From Diphasiastrum complanatum (taxonomy: Eukaryota > Streptophyta > Lycopodiopsida > Lycopodiales > Lycopodiaceae): a DNA stretch of 64,000 bases. The position numbers and the translations under genes are program-made. The notes beneath the pieces were generated by a model. That model made no database searches. It worked only from the letters and a program-made list of their open reading frames with translations, and had not been told where the DNA came from. This document shows, piece after piece, positions 1-9,009 of the stretch. Positions within the stretch are counted from its first letter, which is position 1; every line of letters starts with the position of its first letter. The DNA is taken from assembly GCA_029204225.1 (NCBI GenBank), contig CM055093.1, positions 46,114,338-46,178,337 of the forward strand. The letters are read 5' to 3'.

Positions 1-1857
1 AAGACTTGGAGGCATTATTTGTATGGTGCCAACTTTGAGGTCCTGACAGACCATGAGAGTCTCAGATACCTTTGCAATCAACCTGAGCTTAGAGGTCGGA
101 AAGCTCGTTGGGCAGAGTTGATGCAAGAGTTTGACATGTCTATCAGATATAGGCGTAGAAAATTCAATACAGTAGCAGATGCCCTTAGCAGAATGCCTAT
201 GATAAACGAGCTGAGTTTTACTCAGATTCGTAATGAGTTACTCGAGTCCTTGAGAGGGAAATGCCAGCATGATGCATTCTTCTCTATTATCTGGAACTCA
301 GTCCAGAACAGACAGTTACAGACTCCAGAACCAGTTCCCGGGGCTGGTGCCAGTTCATCCAAGAATACGGCAGCTTCCGTTGAGGATGATAATGAGTCCG
401 AGTATACGTCGTCAGATGACGTTGAGGATTCTGAGCCTGTATTACCCAAGCAAACCCCAGTGGTTGAGGGTCAGTTGACTCAAGGATTCAAATGGAAACA
501 GTATTCCATTCAGGATGAGTACTTGCTCTATAGAGATAGAGTATGTGTCCCCAATTCAGAGGATTATAGGCAGCAGGTCCTATATGAATGTCATGACAAT
601 CCTAGCGCGGGACACCCAGGCATACAGAAGACCTATGAGCTTCTTCGTAGGCAATTTTTCTGGCCCAGTATGAAAAAGGACGTCCACCAGTATGTAACCA
701 GTTGCCAGAAATGTCAAGTAAATAAAGCAGAGCGTTTAAAGGCAGGAGGGTTGTTGCATCCCTTAGAAATACCAGCTGGTAAATGGGAGAGTATCTCCAT
801 GGATTTTATAGTAGGCCTGCCTAAAACCCAAAAGGGTAATGACGCTATATGGGTCACAGTTGACTGTCTGACCAAAATGGCTCATTTTATTCCGACCAAA
901 ACAACCGTTAGAGCTCCAGAGTTAGCGAGGTTGTTTGTAGACGGGCTATTTAAATTGTACGGTCTACCTTCCGGCATAGTCAGCGACCGGGACAGTAAGT
1001 TTACTGGAAATTTTTGGAAGACAGTATTCCATCATCTCCATACTAAACTTAATATGAGTACCACCGACCATCCACAGACGGACGGTCAAACAGAAAGGGT
1101 AAATCAAGTGCTGGAGGATATGCTTCGTGCATACGTCAGCAAGAGGCAGACTAATTGGGAGGAGTATCTCTCGATATTAGAGTTTGCTTACAACAGTACC
1201 AAACATTCAGCTACGGGATACAGCCCATTTATGCTGATGTACGGTTTTCAGCCACGCTCACCCACAGCTGTAGGGTTTAAACAAGAAAAAGTTGAAGCAG
1301 CCAGAAACTTTTTAGAAGACCTAAACCAGATGATAGAACATGCTAAGCGTAGCATTAGACAATCCCAGGATCGAGCCAGGCATTATGCAGATCCACACAG
1401 ACGGGATGTGCAGTTCTCCACTGGTGAGAAAGTCTACTTGAGAGTCCCAGTTGACTCTAAAACCCTCAAATCAGGAGTGTGTGCTAAGTTGTCTCCAAGG
1501 TATTGTGGTCCCTTTACCATCAGTAGGAGACTAGGCGAGGTCACCTATGAACTAGAACTCCCACACAGCAGTAAGGTTTTTCCAGTTTTTCATGTAAGTC
1601 AGTTACGAAAAGCCTTAACCAGATCAGATAATCTGGTAGGGGACAGTGTTCTAGTTCTCCCATTGGATCCTCAACAACCTCCACATGAACCAGAGGAAAT
1701 TCTTGATAGTAGAGAGACGCAGACTCGTCATACTCTATACCGAGAATATCTGGTTAAGTGGAATGATCAGCCTGTTGAGAATGCCACTTGGGAAAGAGGC
1801 AGCGTCCTTCGCAAGATTTTTCCAGACTTTGTCTTAGAGGACCAAGACGGTTCTTAA
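1..1857 (+). CDS. Ty3/Gypsy chromovirus Pol, C-terminal part (RNase H end, integrase, chromodomain); open at the window edge
   Basis: The reading frame is open from base 1 and ends at TAA 1855-1857, so the true start lies outside the window. The first ~60 residues are the end of RNase H (TDHESL motif and the VADALSR end). Residues ~190-237 form the HHCC zinc-binding region of integrase (HPGIQKTYELL, then CQKCQ). The integrase core follows with its three acidic residues, in SMDFIVGLP (~260), VSDRDSKF (~321) and TDGQTERVNQ (~358). The last ~55 residues are a chromodomain (YLVKWNDQPVENATWE), which defines chromoviruses and in that clade is thought to guide integration to chromatin. An acidic linker rich in S, D and E lies between RNase H and integrase. 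No stop or frameshift is seen in this part. A PPT and LTR follow directly. The domain order is visible; activity of the whole element cannot be judged. Confidence 0.93.
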   Translation, partial: KTWRHYLYGANFEVLTDHESLRYLCNQPELRGRKARWAELMQEFDMSIRYRRRKFNTVADALSRMPMINELSFTQIRNELLESLRGKCQHDAFFSIIWNSVQNRQLQTPEPVPGAGASSSKNTAASVEDDNESEYTSSDDVEDSEPVLPKQTPVVEGQLTQGFKWKQYSIQDEYLLYRDRVCVPNSEDYRQQVLYECHDNPSAGHPGIQKTYELLRRQFFWPSMKKDVHQYVTSCQKCQVNKAERLKAGGLLHPLEIPAGKWESISMDFIVGLPKTQKGNDAIWVTVDCLTKMAHFIPTKTTVRAPELARLFVDGLFKLYGLPSGIVSDRDSKFTGNFWKTVFHHLHTKLNMSTTDHPQTDGQTERVNQVLEDMLRAYVSKRQTNWEEYLSILEFAYNSTKHSATGYSPFMLMYGFQPRSPTAVGFKQEKVEAARNFLEDLNQMIEHAKRSIRQSQDRARHYADPHRRDVQFSTGEKVYLRVPVDSKTLKSGVCAKLSPRYCGPFTISRRLGEVTYELELPHSSKVFPVFHVSQLRKALTRSDNLVGDSVLVLPLDPQQPPHEPEEILDSRETQTRHTLYREYLVKWNDQPVENATWERGSVLRKIFPDFVLEDQDGS

Positions 1858-1868
1858 GGGGGAGGGAG
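1856..1868 (+). other. Polypurine tract of the chromovirus
   Basis: A 13-base all-purine run overlaps the TAA stop of pol and ends exactly where an LTR-like TGTTAC begins. In LTR retrotransposons this tract primes plus-strand DNA synthesis just upstream of the 3' LTR. Confidence 0.85.
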
Positions 1869-2165
1869 TGTTACGAGCTCGTAACCAGTGCCGAACCGTA
1901 GAGAACACAGATAGGTCAGATACCACAGTCAGGGTCGTGTCCAGCGTACATGACCAACAGGGCAAGACAGTGTGAGTAGTGTGCCCCAGCACGGTCCATA
2001 GCCATGGCGGGCCTAACACAGCCTAGGGACCCTGTCAGCAGGATAGGGCCCCCAGTTGGGTCCCGACGTGCAGTCGGCCACGTCAGTGCCACGTGGCCGA
2101 CACTTGGCAGTTGCATGCTACCAGTCCTCACACTGGGCTAGGAGGGGCTTACTCTATATCAGGGA
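1869..2165 (+). repeat. 3' LTR (U3 side) of the chromovirus, right end unresolved
   Basis: The LTR starts TGTTACGAGCTCGTAACC, which contains the inverted pair GTTACGAGCTCGTAAC. It is GC-rich and has a TATA-like CTATAT at ~2153 followed by GGGAGTAGGC. No clear CA end or target duplication was found. The LTR probably runs to about 2160-2225, where - strand gag sequence takes over, so it may be truncated. The right edge given is approximate. Confidence 0.65.
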
Positions 2166-2903
2166 GTAGGCAAGGTTGGGTGGATTAGTTAGTGTTTGCC
2201 CTACTGTGGTGTTAGGATCTATTACAGAAAGGTCCATAAACCGATCTGTATAGGAAGAAAGATCACCAGTCTGAGTAAGACTGCGGAATATATCACGCTG
2301 GCGGCTCAGCCACTGAGGGTCAATCATAGCATGACGAAGATCACGACGAAAGGTAGGCCATAACTGGAGACCGTCCCGATCAGGGTCAAGTCGGTAGACC
2401 TGCCACCAAGTGGCAGCACGTCCATCTAAATGTAAGGCGGCTAACTGGATCTTCTGAGGATTAGTCTTAGGGTAAATCTGAAAATAAGTATCAAGCTTTG
2501 CAAACCAATTCTCTAACAAGTTCCCGTCAGAGGAACCAGAATAGGTGGCAAGCTGTACCCGATCACGAAAATCTCGAGCAAAATGTGACTCAGGAGCTGT
2601 AGGACGTGGAAAACCGGGTGGTGGGTTAGGTGGAAAATGAGGCCCACCGCCAAAGGAACTAGACGAGGATGGAAGTCCAAATGGAGACCCAAATGATGAA
2701 TGAACAGGGGCTTTGCCAGGTCCATGTGGCTGTAAGGAATCAATCTGTGACTGCATAGTGGCAAAGCCGGTCTGTAGAGTGGTAAAACCAGTCTTCATTT
2801 GGTCGAAACGACTACTGAGGAGAGTAAGAGAGTCACGCATATCAGCAAATTGTTCATCTAAAGGTCCGGAATGACTCGCAGGTGTAGTGGGTGAGCTAGC
2901 CAT
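2154..2903 (-). pseudogene. Ty3/Gypsy Gag N-terminal part, truncated, opposite strand
   Basis: A 249-residue frame on the - strand starts at ATG 2903 (MASSPTTPASHSGPLDEQF). It has a predicted helical heptad-like segment (~20-60), a proline/glycine/serine-rich linker (~65-105) and a retrotransposon Gag core (~115-215) with ENWFAKLDTYF, KIQLAALHLDGRAATWW and the RDLRHAMIDP region. Typical Ty3 Gag continues to a CCHC knuckle and pol. Here the frame is cut off where the opposite-strand LTR lies, and its last 20-30 residues probably derive from that LTR rather than from gag. It belongs with the leader, PBS and LTR at 2904-4085. Confidence 0.8.
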
Positions 2904-3659
2904 GAGGAAGAAAAAGTAAGCGAGAAAAGAAATGTGCTAAACAATTGGACGAACTGAAGGAGAGGACATAAGTCGTCACAACAGGCACGCCAATGAAAAG
3001 ACACAATAGAACTCGCGATGTAAGATGAACGGAAAGGACAACTAAGTAAGAAATACCTCGTAACTGCAACCGGAAGTGAGCGATGCGCGATGAAGTTGGG
3101 TGGGAGTGGCTTTCTAAGCATCTAGGCGTGTTTGTATTGTTCGGGGTAGGGTTGCGAACACATACAACAGTGTAGGAGGGTGAGCTGAAATTGAGGCAGA
3201 TGTAGGGCGCCAGCTATGGTGGAGTGTGGGCGTCCAAGAGAGGTAGTAAACGGCAAAAAAAAATTGGATCAAAAAGATGGGTTGGTAGGGCGCTAGGAGT
3301 GGCTGATGGAAGGTGGCGAATAGGGGCAGCAAAAAGCGGAAATTTTTAGCAAAGGGAGGAGCAGTAGGGCGCTGGTCAGCAAGCATGAGGGCGCCCAATA
3401 GGGCAGCAAATAGGAGGCAGTAGGGCGCCCAAAATAGGGGAGGAAAAAGGCTGAAAATGCAACAGTAGGCAGCCAGCAAGAGGGCGCTAGAAATGGGCAG
3501 CAAGTGGGCGCCTGTCCTCCTCCGATCCGTCGTGAAACTCTGCAAGACAAGTGTGGAGAAATGCTGAAGATCCGGCTGAAAAATGGTGAAGATCCAAGCT
3601 GAAGATGGGGCGCCCTCCTGTGAGAGAAAAATCTGCTCAATGGAGATGCTCAGGAAAGT
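2904..3659 (-). other. Untranslated leader of the - strand Ty3 element with a GGCGC motif array
   Basis: About 750 bases separate the primer binding site from the gag start. The stretch 3200-3620 carries at least eight GGGCGC-type motifs, mostly written as AGGGCGCC or AGGGCGCT, in purine-rich sequence. Long frames here (for example 3114-3689 on -) are hydrophobic, proline-rich and resemble no retroelement protein, so they are not called as genes. Confidence 0.6.
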
Positions 3660-3671
3660 GCTCTGATACCA
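3660..3671 (-). other. Primer binding site, initiator tRNA-Met type
   Basis: The reverse complement reads TGGTATCAGAGC, the standard plant LTR-element primer site complementary to the 3' end of initiator tRNA-Met. It lies a few bases from a plausible LTR end and upstream of the - strand gag. Confidence 0.9.
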
Positions 3672-4085
3672 AGTTATGAACGTAGCCACGGCTGATCTAG
3701 ATTTAGTTTATGAAAGCATCACATAAGCAAGACTTAACCCTAGAAAGTAGGAGAGAGAAAGCTTAAAGAGACTAAAGAAGGAGATCATATCATAAGCCAC
3801 GTAACAAATGACAGAGAATCCCTACTTATAGCCAAGAGGAAGCCCTAAAAGGAAGCTTCCAGTGGCTAGGGCCAAACTGAGAGGGAAAATAGCGCGCCCT
3901 CCAAGAAGGCCCCCACTCTCAGTATTATGACCAAATAACCAATATAGTGAATCATAGGGCCCAAGGCCAATAATATGGTCTAAATGTCAATAATAGGGCC
4001 CAAGGCCAACCATATAGTCTAAATGTCAAATAATGAATAAAAAAGGGCCCAAAGCTTGCCTATGCATAAAGTAAAGTAAATGTAA
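3672..4085 (-). repeat. 5' LTR (partial) of the - strand Ty3 element
   Basis: This sequence sits directly upstream of the primer site. It contains blocks such as CCTACTTATAGCC (a TATA-like region read on -) and short repeats of the kind GGGCCCAAGGCCAA. A diverged relative lies at about 45,900-46,140, which supports its being a dispersed LTR. Its outer end is not resolved because LINE ORF1 homology begins at about 4,110-4,128. Confidence 0.6.
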
Positions 4086-4517
4086 ATGGACATGGCGAAC
4101 GTAATGAGCCGAGTCCATAACTTTATCTCAGCCACCATCTCGGAAGAGAAATCTCGAGACCAAAAAGCCCACAACATTAGAGTTCGCGGGATCCCGGATG
4201 CACAGGATGCCTTGGTTGAAGCCAAACGCTTTCTCGACACCACTCTCGGGCACCGGACAGAGGGATTGGACACCGCATGGAGGACCACTAGAGATGCAGC
4301 CACACTCATTATCCGTTTCACTTCCCTTGAGAGTCGCCGAGATGCTTTGCGGTGCAGAGCTAAGCTACGTGGTACCACTATCTATATGGATGACGACCTC
4401 ACATATATCCAGGTGGAGGAGAGGCGTAGGGCAGCCCGTGAGTCTGGCAGACGAGTCATTTATCGAGATGGACGAGTGCGCTTTCTTGACAATGCTCCTA
4501 GCAGCTCTCAGTGCTAG
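4086..4517 (+). pseudogene. LINE ORF1 protein, C-terminal RNA-binding part
   Basis: This 143-residue frame has homology to other LINE ORF1 copies in the window from ATISEEKSRD (~residue 15) onward. It shows NIRVRGIPD, AWRTTRDAATLIIRF, a run of R residues, then TTIYMDDDLTYIQVEERRR and VIYRDGRVRFLD. This pattern resembles the RRM-plus-C-terminal-domain layout of L1-type ORF1 proteins, which bind LINE RNA. The first ~14 residues probably come from flanking LTR sequence, so the copy is 5'-truncated and lacks the coiled-coil half. ORF2 remains follow downstream. Confidence 0.75.
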
Positions 4518-4639
4518 GGATTTGGGGTCCCCGGGTTCGGGAGTGTCCCGGGGTCCCATCCACACCATCTCCAGATTGGAGTATGGAACTGTGATGGTAT
4601 CCACTCATCTTCCATAGCTGGGGACCTGATTGACTTCAT

Positions 4640-5460
4640 CACTGGTAGAGATCTATTGCTTTTTATAGAGACTCACGAGAGTTAGGAGAGAGGACTACCG
4701 ATTTTTCCAGGATATAGATGGGATTCCGTATACAGACCTGAGACTAGATCAGCTAGTGGTCTTGGATCCGGAGGTGTTGCATGCTTATATAGGGAGTCTC
4801 TTCACCCGAGCATCGAGTTCATCAGACATGACGAGTATGCGCGTTATATATGGATTCGTATTGTTGGACAGGGACCTCTTTGTGGCGGCATGCTATTTTC
4901 CTTCAGAGTTTTCGTCCTTTGCCGAGTACATAGGTTCACCCTACCTTGTTTTATCGCCTGACATCTTCAGATTCGTAGAGCGAGGGCATATCCTCCTCAC
5001 TAGGGATTTTAATGCCCGAACCTCCTCACGACAGTCAAAGTTTTATGACATCATCGACTAGCTCCGCATTCATGCCCTTGACAGTGATGAGATGGGAGTT
5101 ACCAGGGTTGCAGAGGACAGCTTGGGACCTATTACTTCCTACAGTGAGCATTTATTGCAGTGTAGAGAGGCTCGTGAGTTAGCCATTTACAATGGCCTAA
5201 CTTGCTGGCCAAACTCCGGCAGTTATACTTGTCACCCTCACAGTGGTGGACATAGTGTTGTGGATTATCTCATGGGATCACCATCCTCCATACCTCTCAT
5301 CTCTGACTTTCATGTATCTCCCACCACTCTCTCTGATCACTCTTTTCTCTCCTTCGCTATCGGCCGCCTCCCACCTCCCCAACCATCCTCACATCCCTTG
5401 CTTACACGTGCACCCAGGTATACATTCAGTTCTCTCTATACGCCAGCTTACTAGGAATCT
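4640..5460 (+). pseudogene. LINE ORF2 apurinic-type endonuclease domain, broken
   Basis: Pieces in at least two frames resemble the endonuclease/exonuclease/phosphatase fold: DLFVAACYFPSEFSSF (~4880), RDFNARTSS (~5005; the usual GDFNA with G changed to R), then GSYTCHPHSGGHSVVDYLM and TLSDHSFLSFAI (~5220-5350), which carry the D and SDH catalytic motifs. An in-frame stop (about 5059-5061) and frame changes break it. In LINEs this domain nicks the target to prime reverse transcription. Confidence 0.75.
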
Positions 5461-5499
5461 CTAGCCTCCCTACTCCATTCCTTTCCACATGATAGTACC

Positions 5500-7129
5500 A
5501 TGGAGACTTAGGCTGCCTTCCTTAGCACCTCTCTTCATACCGCTGCTTCCCTAGTTTTTCCATCTAAGCCCTATAAAGGCAGACACACACGTTCCTCATC
5601 ACTACGGCCTTTGCACCCCCCATGGTATGATGCCGAATGTTGCTCTCTCCATCACCTTTGATCCTCACCTCCTCCGCTCCGCCAGACGCTCGTCATCGCA
5701 CACTCCGCCGGAAAAAGCGCGCCTATGATGACTCTGAAGGAAAGCGTCTTGTTGACCTTGTCTTCAGTTCCTCTTCAGGCGCCTTTTGGCGTGAATTTAT
5801 CCCCCGTGCTCGACCACCTCTCCTGGATCGGCATATGGACCGACTACGTTCACCCCAGATGGGCAAGCCTTAAAGGTAGTTTCCTCTTATACTTATTTGG
5901 GAATACTCTTTTCTGGTCCTACCTTCAGCATGCGACATGCTGCCACCACCCGACTTGGGAAGGGGCACTCCTCTCTTGTTCAGCTTGAGCGGGTCTGCTT
6001 CAGGAAGCTCATCCGAGATGCTCGTAGTAAGTGTAGACTTTTTGATACTATTGTCACCCCCACTGCCATGTATGCAGCAGAGACATGGTGTACTGGTCTC
6101 TCTTCATCAAATTGGGCCAGCATTTCACGATTACAGACCACTATGTTAGCTCGTATGATTCGGGCGAAGCCCTCGGTTCTACACGAGATCCTTCTTGCAA
6201 AGTTTGCCGTTCCACCCATTCAGATAGATGCCGCTTTACAGCTTATCGTATATATTCAAAAAGTCCAGGCTTTGCCCGATGCAGATATGAGATATACACA
6301 GACAACACTTGTTTCCTCACACTCACTTCATGACCAGGGCTATCGACTGTCGTGGTTCTCCCAGGCATCCCACTTTCTCCTTGAGTCATTTGGTATCCAC
6401 ATTACAGAGCTCCCCTCAGGTACTCATCAGTATATCAGGCGCGTCTTATATCGGGCATATCTCGATCGTACTTGGAGGCGACAGCGTGGGGTTAAACCCG
6501 ACTATTACTGGACTCACTTTATTGAGCTTGACATAGCAGGGTTCCTAGTTTTGCCACACTATTTGGACTCAGGGTTATCACACTGCTTCAGATTTACATT
6601 GGGACAGCTCCGCGTATCATCACATCGGTTGGCTATTGAGACTGGGAGATTCCAGGGTATCCCGAGAGCGGAGCGGATTTGTCAGTTATGCTCCTTGGAT
6701 GAGGTGGAGTCAGAGGAGCACTTTATCTTTAGGTGCCCGGTATATTACGAGATCAGAGGGAGATATCACTGTTTGTTCCGTGACACACCTGTCACCCTAC
6801 AATCCCTCCTAGCCTATGAGGACAAATGCGCTGCACTCATGATACGGGAGATGTTTATACTACGACAGGGCTTGTGTCAGACAACCCAGCAGAGTCATGT
6901 TTCTCAGCCTTAGATCACTTCTTTCTTCTCCAGAAGGAGAGGACGAGACCTAGTATTTGATGATGATGATGACATACCCATGTTGCAGCACGAGCTACTC
7001 GACTTATCACGAGGAGACTTCTTCACCCTCCTAGACGACGTCAACGACCACTTCCATGCGGCCCGTATTACATCCTTCTATAGCATCAGTAGGACAGGAT
7101 TGGATGATAGTGTCATACCCCACTCATGA
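5500..7129 (+). pseudogene. LINE ORF2 linker and C-terminal zinc-knuckle region, RT missing
   Basis: The linker (RRKKRAYDDSEG, GAFWREFIPRA) ends at ~5870. The frame 5897-6913 then begins inside the post-RT region (RLGKGHSSLVQLERVC). It contains the zinc knuckle ICQLCSLDEVESEEHFIFRC, a C-x2-C...H-x4-C pattern common at the C-terminus of plant LINE ORF2. The frame stops at TAG 6911-6913, but related coding sequence continues in frame through an aspartate run to TGA 7127-7129 (end VIPHS), matching the end of the copy at 39,683. The tract from linker to thumb, with all RT catalytic motifs, is deleted. Confidence 0.8.
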
Positions 7130-7203
7130 TGTTACCGTTTTGGAGACGTTTCATACGCTCCCATTGTTACCACATACTTGAAATGTACATTTACTAGTCT
7201 TAT

Positions 7204-7233
7204 ATGCCTTTTGGCATGGAAAAGACATTAATG

Positions 7234-7301
<68 letters not shown>
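7204..7301 (+). repeat. LINE 3' terminus: stem-loop plus (CT)n tail
   Basis: ATGCC-TTTT-GGCAT (7204-7217) is a perfect 5-bp stem with a 4-base loop. GGAAAAGACATTAATGAAG follows, then 65 bases of CT repeat (7237-7301). The same arrangement ends several other LINE copies here. In studied LINEs, 3' stem-loops are recognised by the element's RT, and short repeats form the tail. Confidence 0.85.
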
Positions 7302-7303
<2 letters not shown>

Positions 7304-9000
7304 GCTTCTCTATTGTGCCAAAAGGTGTGAAGAGACACCCCTCGGGACCGCGCTGTTTTGTAAAAAAATTCGAATTTTTTTAACAGTCGTTTCGAACATT
7401 GAAACACTGTTTCGAAACGGGGTTGTTTCGAGGAAACATTGGACTGCTTTATAGTTTGAGACACCCTCGTGTAGCCTATCAGACCCTTGCCGTTCTCACT
7501 TTATGGGATAGATTTCTTTACATCCTTTCTTGAAAGACACAATTGCAATACCTGCCTTGAACCCTTTTCATTCCCAAACCTCCTGAGCACCCAATGGTCT
7601 CTCCCAAAATGGTGCATGCTCCTAAACATATAACCTAGGAAAGGGCAAGTGGGGTATGCAAAAAAGATCACTCTAAGTCTGAAAAAGATTTGAAAATTTA
7701 AGGCTTTTTGGCAATTTGATTTCGTTTAATTTGACATATTTGAAAGTTTTAAATTCTTATTGCTTCGAGACAACTGAAGATCTCTTACTTCTTGATGATA
7801 CGATTTTAATAAGAGTTTTTGTATGAGTTGTGCAAAGTATATGAGCATTCATTTGTTGGAGTATGTTTACTTTTGGGGGTTTTGTTTACATCTTATTGAC
7901 ATATCGCTCTTAAAGTTTCTACCCAAAGGTTCTCAATTCTAATTTTAATACTTGCACCTTTAATTTTCTGCTTCAGCGGTGCCTTTCTGCTTCTAATCTT
8001 GAGGAGCGTTTTGATATCTACATGGTATGGCTTTAACTTGTTTGTTATGCTTCTATAATCTCCTCTTATGGTTTTAAAATTGAAAAAATGTGGCATTTAG
8101 CAAGGTCCATGTGCTTGTAGGAGTTAAGGACAAGGTTGACTACCTTATCTTGAGACTTCATAATGGCCCATGTCCAAAACAACAGCGGTAAAAGCATATG
8201 CTATAGGCATATATTCCTCTCCTCATTTGAAAAATTAAATTTTATTGACATGTAAACATGTTGATGCCTTAAACGAATGGTCTCCATTGTTTCCTTGCTT
8301 GTAAGGATATGACTATTTGCTTTGGTGTACTAAAGACAAGGTCAATGTGAATCGAGCTTCAAAAATTTTGATGGTACTTGGAAAGTTTTAGTCTTCAAAT
8401 AGGGCCTTCTTTGAGTCTTATAGTTAGTGTGAACAGGAAGGGAGCAATTTACTTATATAGGAAGTATCCATTTATTTCACAATACAAGCATGCCTATAAT
8501 CTCTCTTTAAGCTTTACTTCACACCATGTATGTACATTTTTTTCAAAAAGGCTTTCAGATTAAGGTCAATTATGCATTATTTCAGAATGTCAAATTTTGT
8601 TCATTTGCTAAAAGTCTATGAGTGTCATCCATTAAACTATCATATAGAGAAACTTTGCTATTTTTCCAAGATGCCAGTCCATGGTAATAGGTACATGATA
8701 TGTGGAACATAGTCATAGGAACATTCCAATATCATGCTTGCAACTGGTAACATGTGTCACATGAAATAGAAATTTCCAAGATAATAAGATATGATAAGTC
8801 AATATAAACTAAGCAATGGACCATGCCCATGATCACAAAATTCAAACTATAAAAGTAGTTGTAGTAAATTGTTACAAACTTGGAGTCTAGACTTTGGAGT
8901 CCGTACATACATGGTACAATATACTACGTCCTACGTAGTATGGTGTATATACCATCTATAATGCCTTCTAGTCCTCCTCAAGAGCTCTAGTGCCTGTAGT
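7302..9000. other. Unassigned AT-rich region with a perfect palindrome
   Basis: No convincing protein or RNA gene was seen. A perfect 22-base palindrome centred on TTCGAA lies at 7361-7382, followed by repeated TTTCGAA-type motifs to ~7430, similar in style to the palindromic mini-repeats at 42-50 kb. Open frames at 7893-8096, 8378-8563 and 8530-8712 are short and of random composition. Confidence 0.5.
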
Positions 9001-9009
9001 CTATCTAGT

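Larger units (their letters stand above)
4110..7301 (+). mobile_element. LINE copy 1: 5'-truncated, reverse transcriptase deleted, with intact 3' end
   Basis: The order is ORF1 C-terminal part (4128-4517), endonuclease (about 4640-5460, frame-broken), linker (5500-5870) and the ORF2 C-terminal region with zinc knuckle (5890-7129). A 3' UTR and a stem-loop plus (CT)n tail end it at 7301. The RT core, including the YADD motif, is absent: the linker jumps at about 5,870 to sequence that lies beyond RT in the copy at 11.5-13.7 kb. The copy cannot encode its own RT. It is most similar to the copy at 37.0-39.9 kb. Confidence 0.85.

Noticed and set aside
3114-3689. 191-residue and 115-residue - strand frames in the Ty3 leader
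   Set aside because: Phe/Leu/Pro-rich with no motif; they overlap the leader and primer site of a retroelement, where coding is not expected.
7228-7464. A 78-residue - strand frame with an Arg-Glu repeat
   Set aside because: It covers the LINE CT tail and the flanking palindrome; no protein features.
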